From assembly GCA_902597335.1 (NCBI GenBank), contig CACJXK010000004.1, forward strand, positions 1 through 57,980: a DNA stretch of 57,980 nucleotides, given 5' to 3'. Below the pieces are notes generated by a model that saw only the letters and a list, made by a program, of their open reading frames with translations, was not told where the DNA came from and ran no database searches. Below, piece after piece: positions 53,136 through 57,980 of this stretch. The translations under genes and the position numbers were made by a program. Each line of letters starts with the position of its first letter. The stretch's first letter is position 1. This DNA comes from an uncultured Pelagibacteraceae bacterium (lineage in GTDB: Bacteria; Pseudomonadota; Alphaproteobacteria; Pelagibacterales; Pelagibacteraceae).

Positions 53136-54164
53136 ATGAAAAAAATATCAATTTCAGCATTAATTCTATCATTATTTGTTTCAACTTTTGCTAAAGCAAA
53201 TGAGGTGAATATATTCAATGCTAGACACTATAAAGCTGACGCAGAACTTTATAGCAAATTTACTGCAGCAACTGGAATTAAAGTAAATTTAATTAATGGT
53301 AAAGCTGGAGCTTTAGAGAAAAGAATGATCGAGGAAGGTGCAGACTCAGCTGCCGATCTTTACATCACAGCAGATGCAGGAAGATGTGGTGCTTTTAAAG
53401 CAAAAGGTATGACGCAAGCAGGACTTGTTTCACCAACTATCAAATCTTCAGTTCCAAAAAACTTTAGAACAACTCACTGGGTTGGCGTAGCTAAGAGAGC
53501 TAGAATAGTCTATTACGCTCCAGAAAGAGTAAGTGGAGCAGAATTATCTGGACTAACTTATGAAAGTCTGGCTGATCCTAAATGGAAAGGTAGAATTGCA
53601 ATAAGAGCATCTAGCAATATTTACAATAAATCTTTAGTAGCATCATTAGTAAAAAATAATGGAAAAAAAGCTGCTAGAGAGTGGGCAAAAGGTGTTGTTG
53701 CCAATATGGCAAGAGATCCTAAAGGAAATGACAGAGCTCAGATTATGGCAGTTGCCGCAGGAGAAGCAGACATTGCAGTTGCAAACACATACTATTTAGC
53801 TTTGATGTTATCCGGGAACAAAGGTGCAGAACAACAAGCAGCAGCTAGAAAAGTAAAGGCATTTTTCCCTAATCAAAATGATAGAGGAACACATATGAAT
53901 ATTAGTTGTGCTGCTCTAGTTAAAGGTGCTCCAAATAAAGCTAATGCAATTGCACTTGTAGATTATTTGTTATCACCAGAAGCACAAGAACATTTCACTA
54001 ATAATACTTTTGAGTTTCCGATGATTGCAGGTGTTTCACCAAACCCGTTAGTAGTAAACAACTTAGGTTTAGATTTTAAACAAGATTTTACCACAAGCGT
54101 TGCTAGTTATGGAGCTAAGCAAGCGGATGCATTAGAAGTAATGACAGCTGCAGGTTGGAAATAA
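53136..54164 (+). CDS. fbpA: Iron(III)-binding periplasmic protein
   Basis: 342 residues with a signal peptide (cleavage after FAKA). The mature N-terminus NEVNIFNARHYKADAELY is FutA/FbpA-like, Y32 in ARHY and Y219-Y220 in ANTYYLAL matching the tyrosines that hold Fe(III). It would capture iron in the periplasm. A Fur-box-like site is upstream. It is followed by a 49-aa ORF, a hairpin and the permease. Confidence 0.93.
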   Translation: MKKISISALILSLFVSTFAKANEVNIFNARHYKADAELYSKFTAATGIKVNLINGKAGALEKRMIEEGADSAADLYITADAGRCGAFKAKGMTQAGLVSPTIKSSVPKNFRTTHWVGVAKRARIVYYAPERVSGAELSGLTYESLADPKWKGRIAIRASSNIYNKSLVASLVKNNGKKAAREWAKGVVANMARDPKGNDRAQIMAVAAGEADIAVANTYYLALMLSGNKGAEQQAAARKVKAFFPNQNDRGTHMNISCAALVKGAPNKANAIALVDYLLSPEAQEHFTNNTFEFPMIAGVSPNPLVVNNLGLDFKQDFTTSVASYGAKQADALEVMTAAGWK

Positions 54165-54187
54165 CATTGAGGACTAAAAAAAAATTT

Positions 54188-54337
54188 ATGTCTGATGTTA
54201 ATTACAATAAATCAGTCAAGCCATGTATCCCATGTGCTGAGGAGTGTAAAAAAATTAACAAAAGAATAAATAAAAGAAAGTTATCAGAGATAAATACTAA
54301 AGATTTTCCGCACATTCTAAAAGTATTCAATATCTGA
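54188..54337 (+). CDS. Small Cys-containing protein, 49 aa, in the iron operon
   Basis: 49 residues from ATG, 23 bases after the iron-binding protein stop. It carries CIPCAEEC, three cysteines in C-x-x-C-x-x-x-C spacing near residues 13-20, followed by a lysine-rich stretch. A metal-binding role linked to iron import is possible. The frame is open further 5' into the previous gene, but that part is unlikely. It could also be noncoding leader sequence, so confidence is moderate. Confidence 0.45.
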   Translation: MSDVNYNKSVKPCIPCAEECKKINKRINKRKLSEINTKDFPHILKVFNI

Positions 54338-54352
54338 CCTTTTTTATTAAAT

Positions 54353-54375
54353 TGCCTATGAATCTTTCGTAGGCA
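54353..54375 (+). terminator. Terminator-like hairpin between iron-binding and permease genes
   Basis: TGCCTATGAA pairs with TTCGTAGGCA over 10 bases (one G-T pair), with a TCT loop, followed by CTTTT. It is weakly T-rich, so read-through is likely and the permease would be made at a lower level. It lies 15 bases after the 49-aa ORF and 53 bases before the permease start. Confidence 0.7.
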
Positions 54376-54427
54376 CTTTTAAATTATTAAATTGAGACTA
54401 TATTTAAAATTAAATTAAATTACTCTT

Positions 54428-56056
54428 ATGAATTCAAACAAACTTAATATATGGTTTCTAAGCTCTTTATTAGTTTCATTACTTGTTATTATTCCAATTA
54501 TAACCGTTTCAATTAGTTTTTTTGAAGAAACCTCTCGATATTTTGAAATTTTAAAATCCACTTTTCTATTTGAGTATATTCTTAATTCTTTATTGCTTTT
54601 GATTGGTGTTTTAATTTTAACTTTTATCTTGGGAGTAGGAGCATCATATTTAGTATCGTTTTATGAATTTCTTGGAGTTAATTTTTTTAAATGGGCTTTA
54701 ATTTTATCTTTTGCAATTCCACCTTATATATATGCATATTCGTTATTTGCCTTCTTTGATAATTACGGAACAGCATTTACTATATTAAAGACCTTATTTG
54801 GTGAAGGCGAATTTAATCAACATATACCAAAATTTGACGGTATGTTTGGATTAATTTTATCAATTTCATTTTCACTTTACGCTTATGTTTACATATTAGG
54901 AAGATCTTCATTTTTATATCAATCACAAAACTTAATTGAACTTGGAAAAAACTTAGGTTTTTCCAAATTTAAATCTTTTTTTTTTATTATATTACCTGCT
55001 TCACGACCCGCAATTGTTGCAGGTCTATCTTTAGTTGCAATGGAAACATTGGCAGAATTTGGAGCTGTTGACTTTTTTTCAATTAATACTCTTACAACAG
55101 GTATTTATAATGCATGGATAACATTTGATGATTTAGCTTTTGCAAATAGAATATCTTTTTTTCTACTATTATTCATATTTATTTTATTTTTAACAGAAAA
55201 ACTATCTAGAAAAAAAGCAAAATATCATTTGGACTCTAGAGGTGGATTTAAACAAAAAGAAAAAATAAAACTCTCAGGTATAAATTCTTTTTTTGCTTTC
55301 TTGTTTTGTTTTCTATTATTTTTTTTTAGTTTTTTATTTCCATTAAGTCAAATGGTCTATTGGACAATTAAATTTCCAGAAAACTTTTTTGATGTAAATG
55401 TAATGAACCTTTTATTAAATACTTTATATTTAGTGACACTATCCAGTATTGTTTTAATATTTTTTGCATTGCTTTCAAATTATGGTAACCGTGTTTCAAA
55501 AAATAAAACTCTTAATTTTTTATCGACACTATCAATATCAGGATATGCAATACCAGGTGTAATATTAGCTGTAGCCTTTATAACTTTTATTGCATGGTTT
55601 GATAATAACATAATTAAATCTCTTGGTTTTTTATCTATTAAAAAAATATTTATTGGGTCAATCTTAGGATTAATAATTGTTTATTTCATTCGTTTTTATT
55701 CATTAGCATTTAATGGGATTAAATCTGGTTATGAAAAAATAAATTTTTCAGTTGATGAAAGTGCCTATCTACTTGGTTATTCAAAAAGAAAGACTTTTTT
55801 TAATATCCACATTCCATATTTAAGAAATTCACTTTTATTTGTAATTATACTAATTTCGCTAGAGATAATTAGAGAATTACCAATTACCTTAGTTTTAAGA
55901 CCTTTTAATTTTGAAACATTTGCAACAACAGCATATATTTCTGCATCCGAGGACATGCTTGAGGCAGCAGCAGTACCATCATTATTTTTAATTTTAATTG
56001 CAGCTTTTTTTATTACAATATCTTCTAAATATATTTTAAAAGATAATAATGAGTAA
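54428..56056 (+). CDS. fbpB: Iron(III) ABC permease, two-domain
   Basis: 542 residues with about twelve membrane helices in two halves. EAA-type loops appear in each half: LGKNLGFSKFKSFFFIILPA and AYLLGYSKRKTFFNIHIPYL. This is the FbpB/SfuB arrangement, in which one chain forms both halves of the channel. It overlaps the ATPase gene by 8 bases. Its binding protein is 53136-54164. Confidence 0.92.
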   Translation: MNSNKLNIWFLSSLLVSLLVIIPIITVSISFFEETSRYFEILKSTFLFEYILNSLLLLIGVLILTFILGVGASYLVSFYEFLGVNFFKWALILSFAIPPYIYAYSLFAFFDNYGTAFTILKTLFGEGEFNQHIPKFDGMFGLILSISFSLYAYVYILGRSSFLYQSQNLIELGKNLGFSKFKSFFFIILPASRPAIVAGLSLVAMETLAEFGAVDFFSINTLTTGIYNAWITFDDLAFANRISFFLLLFIFILFLTEKLSRKKAKYHLDSRGGFKQKEKIKLSGINSFFAFLFCFLLFFFSFLFPLSQMVYWTIKFPENFFDVNVMNLLLNTLYLVTLSSIVLIFFALLSNYGNRVSKNKTLNFLSTLSISGYAIPGVILAVAFITFIAWFDNNIIKSLGFLSIKKIFIGSILGLIIVYFIRFYSLAFNGIKSGYEKINFSVDESAYLLGYSKRKTFFNIHIPYLRNSLLFVIILISLEIIRELPITLVLRPFNFETFATTAYISASEDMLEAAAVPSLFLILIAAFFITISSKYILKDNNE

Positions 56057-57107
56057 AAATTTTTTAGAAATTAAAAATGTTGACTTTATAGTTAGTGGTC
56101 AAACCAAAGTAAAAAACGTCTCTTTTTCAATTCAAAATGAAGGCGATATAATTTGTCTATTAGGGCCATCTGGAATAGGAAAAACAACAATTTTAAGAAC
56201 TATTGCTGGCTTAGAGAAGATCGTTAATGGATCAATAACAATAAATAATAAGTTAATGTCCTCAAAAAACAAACATGTTGAACCAGAGGACCGAAATATA
56301 TCACTTGCTTTTCAAGAAAATAGTTTATTTCCTCACTATAATGTAGAAAAAAATATTTTAATTGGTACTGAAAAAAAAAGTAAAAAGAAAAAAAAAATAA
56401 ATCCAAAAGAAATAATTAGTTTTTTAAACCTAAAAAAAATATTAAATAAATATCCTCATGAAATAAGTGCTGGAGAAGCTCAGAGAGCATCGTTAGCAAG
56501 ATCATTAGTTTCTAATCCAGATTTACTTCTTCTAGATGAACCACTTTCAAATGTTGATCAAAGTTTTAAAGAAGAAATTCAAGTTGAGTTAAAACAATTA
56601 TTAAGCAAATCTAAAATAACAACTATTATTGTAACACATGACTCATATGAAGCTTTTTATTTGGGAAGCAAGTGCGGAATTATTTTAAATAAACAACTTA
56701 AACAATTTGACGACCCATACAATGTTTATCATTTTCCAAATTCAATTGAGGTTGTAAATTTTTTAAATAGAGGAATTTTAATTCCAGCAAAAGTAACAAG
56801 TGAGAATAGTTTAGAAAATAAAGATCTAGGAACAATCCAAGGCAATTTTGTAAAACATTACCCTAATGGATCTGATGTTAAACTTTTATTGCAACCTGAA
56901 GATCTAGAGCATGATGACAAAAGTAATTTAAAGTTGGAAGTAGTTGATCGAAAATTCAGAGGAACAAATTTTATCTACACCCTTAAAACTGAGAGTAATT
57001 TACAAATTCCTGTATTTGTTCATTCTCATCATATTCATCAACATGAGATAGATGAAAAATTTGGTATTAAAAGACCAATTCATATTGACCACATTGTCTG
57101 TTTTTAA
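56049..57107 (+). CDS. fbpC: Iron(III) ABC importer ATPase
   Basis: 352 residues. Walker A is GPSGIGKTT, the signature motif is SAGEAQRASLARSL, Walker B is LLLLDEPLS and the H-loop is VTHD. The C-terminal third is a TOBE-like regulatory domain (residues about 245-350). It powers the iron importer together with the two-domain permease, whose gene it overlaps by 8 bases. The following flavoprotein gene begins 24 bases after the stop and is probably a separate or read-through unit. Confidence 0.95.
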   Translation: MSKNFLEIKNVDFIVSGQTKVKNVSFSIQNEGDIICLLGPSGIGKTTILRTIAGLEKIVNGSITINNKLMSSKNKHVEPEDRNISLAFQENSLFPHYNVEKNILIGTEKKSKKKKKINPKEIISFLNLKKILNKYPHEISAGEAQRASLARSLVSNPDLLLLDEPLSNVDQSFKEEIQVELKQLLSKSKITTIIVTHDSYEAFYLGSKCGIILNKQLKQFDDPYNVYHFPNSIEVVNFLNRGILIPAKVTSENSLENKDLGTIQGNFVKHYPNGSDVKLLLQPEDLEHDDKSNLKLEVVDRKFRGTNFIYTLKTESNLQIPVFVHSHHIHQHEIDEKFGIKRPIHIDHIVCF

Positions 57108-57131
57108 TTATTATTGTACGTTAATAAATCC

Positions 57132-57980
57132 ATGGATAAAGAATTACCAAAAAGCTCAAAAGTTGTAGTAATTGGAGGTGGTGTTGCAGGCACATCATGC
57201 GCATACCATCTTGCTAAATTTGGCTGGAAAGATGTCGTTTTATTAGAAAGAGATCAATTGACATCAGGAACAACTTGGCACGCTGCCGGTCTTATGGGCC
57301 AATTAGGAGCATCATCAACTATAACAAAACTTAGAAAATATACTTTAGATCTTTACCAAGATTTAGAAAAAAAGACTGGTTTATCAATTGGATTAAAACA
57401 AAATGGTGCAATTACAGTTGCAACAACAAATGATAGAATGCAAGAGTTACTAAGACAAGCAACGACAGCTCAATTATCAGATGTTGAAGTGCAAGTTTTA
57501 GATAAAAAACAAACAAAAGATTTATACCCAGTAGTAAATAACGAGGATATTATTGGAAGTGTTTTTATGCCTAAAGATGGACAAGCTGATCCAGTAGGTG
57601 TCACTAACGTTTTAGCAAAAGCGGCTAGGATGGAAGGTACAAAAATTTTTGAAAAAACACCTGTTACAAAAATTTTAGTCAAAAATAAATCTATAGTTGG
57701 AGTAGAGACTGAAAAAGGAAAAATAGATTGTGAATATGTTGTTCTAGCTACCGGTATGTGGTCAAGGCAAATTGGTGAAAAAATGAATGTGAGTATTCCA
57801 TTATATCCTAATGAACATTTTTATGTGATCACGGAGCCGATGAAAGATCTACCTACAAATTTACCAGTTTTGAGAGATTATAATAATTGTCTTTATCTAA
57901 AAGAAGATGCTGGAAAAATGTTAGTTGGAATTTTTGAACCAAATGCCAAACCTGCTTTTAAAGATACTGGTATTGTACCA
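57132..57980 (+). CDS. Dimethylglycine/sarcosine dehydrogenase-type flavoprotein (third copy, cut by window edge)
   Basis: 283 codons run open to the right edge. GGGVAG (15-20) and SGTTWHAAGLM with the presumed FAD-linked H50 place it in the same family as the copies at 34575 and 43809. The HAAGLMGQLG segment differs from both, so a third substrate is likely. The C-terminal GcvT domain cannot be seen. The gene has no clear Shine-Dalgarno sequence and follows the iron operon by 24 bases. Confidence 0.85.
   Translation, partial: MDKELPKSSKVVVIGGGVAGTSCAYHLAKFGWKDVVLLERDQLTSGTTWHAAGLMGQLGASSTITKLRKYTLDLYQDLEKKTGLSIGLKQNGAITVATTNDRMQELLRQATTAQLSDVEVQVLDKKQTKDLYPVVNNEDIIGSVFMPKDGQADPVGVTNVLAKAARMEGTKIFEKTPVTKILVKNKSIVGVETEKGKIDCEYVVLATGMWSRQIGEKMNVSIPLYPNEHFYVITEPMKDLPTNLPVLRDYNNCLYLKEDAGKMLVGIFEPNAKPAFKDTGIVP

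Noticed and set aside
1..57980. tRNA genes, CRISPR arrays, insertion sequences or prophage
   Set aside because: No cloverleaf, repeat-spacer pattern, transposase, integrase or phage structural gene was seen by eye in the window.

Overview
The window looks like part of the chromosome of a SAR11 bacterium (Candidatus Pelagibacter, Pelagibacterales, Alphaproteobacteria). DNA is roughly 30% GC by eye, genes are packed with 1-20 base gaps or ATGA/TAATG overlaps, and the gene content is the SAR11 repertoire for methylated osmolytes: trimethylamine monooxygenase, heterotetrameric sarcosine oxidase, betaine-homocysteine methyltransferase, several dimethylglycine-dehydrogenase-type flavoproteins with an ETF/ETF-QO chain, formate-THF ligase and a one-operon iron(III) importer. 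I saw no tRNA, rRNA, CRISPR, transposase or phage gene, and no gene-free stretch over 300 bases.

Layout. (1) 1-5396: end of a betaine/TMAO-type ABC importer (ATPase, fused double permease), glycerol kinase, and trimethylamine monooxygenase on the opposite strand. (2) 5509-13605: a glycerol-3-phosphate-dehydrogenase-like gene, a sugar-type ABC importer with unusual permeases, a GH63-like glycosylglycerate/glycosylglycerol hydrolase, an iron alcohol dehydrogenase and a class I amidotransferase. (3) 13597-22125: formate-THF ligase, soxBDAG and a BT1/folate-transporter-like membrane protein. (4) 22130-25244: unknown gene, acetyltransferase, SRAP protease-like gene, purK, purE. (5) 25332-29269: a degenerate M19 dipeptidase-like protein followed by three little-known genes (550 aa, DUF3726-like, and a 55-aa double-CxxC protein), then a Yip1-like membrane protein. 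(6) 29310-33400, minus strand: betaine-type binding protein, permease, MetF-like reductase and a DmdA/LigM-like THF methyltransferase. (7) 33533-49587: bhmT, dimethylglycine dehydrogenase, a SAM methyltransferase, a Rieske oxygenase, a SET-domain protein, a DddP-like M24 protein, an APS-kinase-like/nucleotidyltransferase pair, a crotonase-fold protein, small genes, a second DMGDH-type protein and etfB-etfA-ETF-QO. (8) 49588-53018: DUF2237, hisI, folE, acuI-like reductase, LysR. (9) 53059-57107: Fur-box-like palindrome and fbpABC-type iron importer. (10) 57132-end: a third DMGDH-type flavoprotein, cut by the window edge.

How it fits together. Betaine or TMAO would be imported. Betaine would lose one methyl through BhmT (to homocysteine) or the Rieske oxygenase (as formaldehyde). 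Dimethylglycine would go to sarcosine by the DMGDH-type enzymes, with electrons passing through ETF and ETF-QO, and sarcosine would go to glycine by SoxBDAG. Methylene-THF and formate would be handled by the folate enzymes Fhs, MetF-like and FolE. Two side systems deserve attention: a possible DMSP branch (DddP-like lyase, AcuI-like acryloyl-CoA reductase, DmdA-like demethylase) and a glucosylglycerol- or glycosylglycerate-type osmolyte uptake and hydrolysis module that would feed GlpK and the GpsA-like dehydrogenase. Three ABC operons carry a strong hairpin between the binding-protein gene and its permease gene, which may set the protein ratio.
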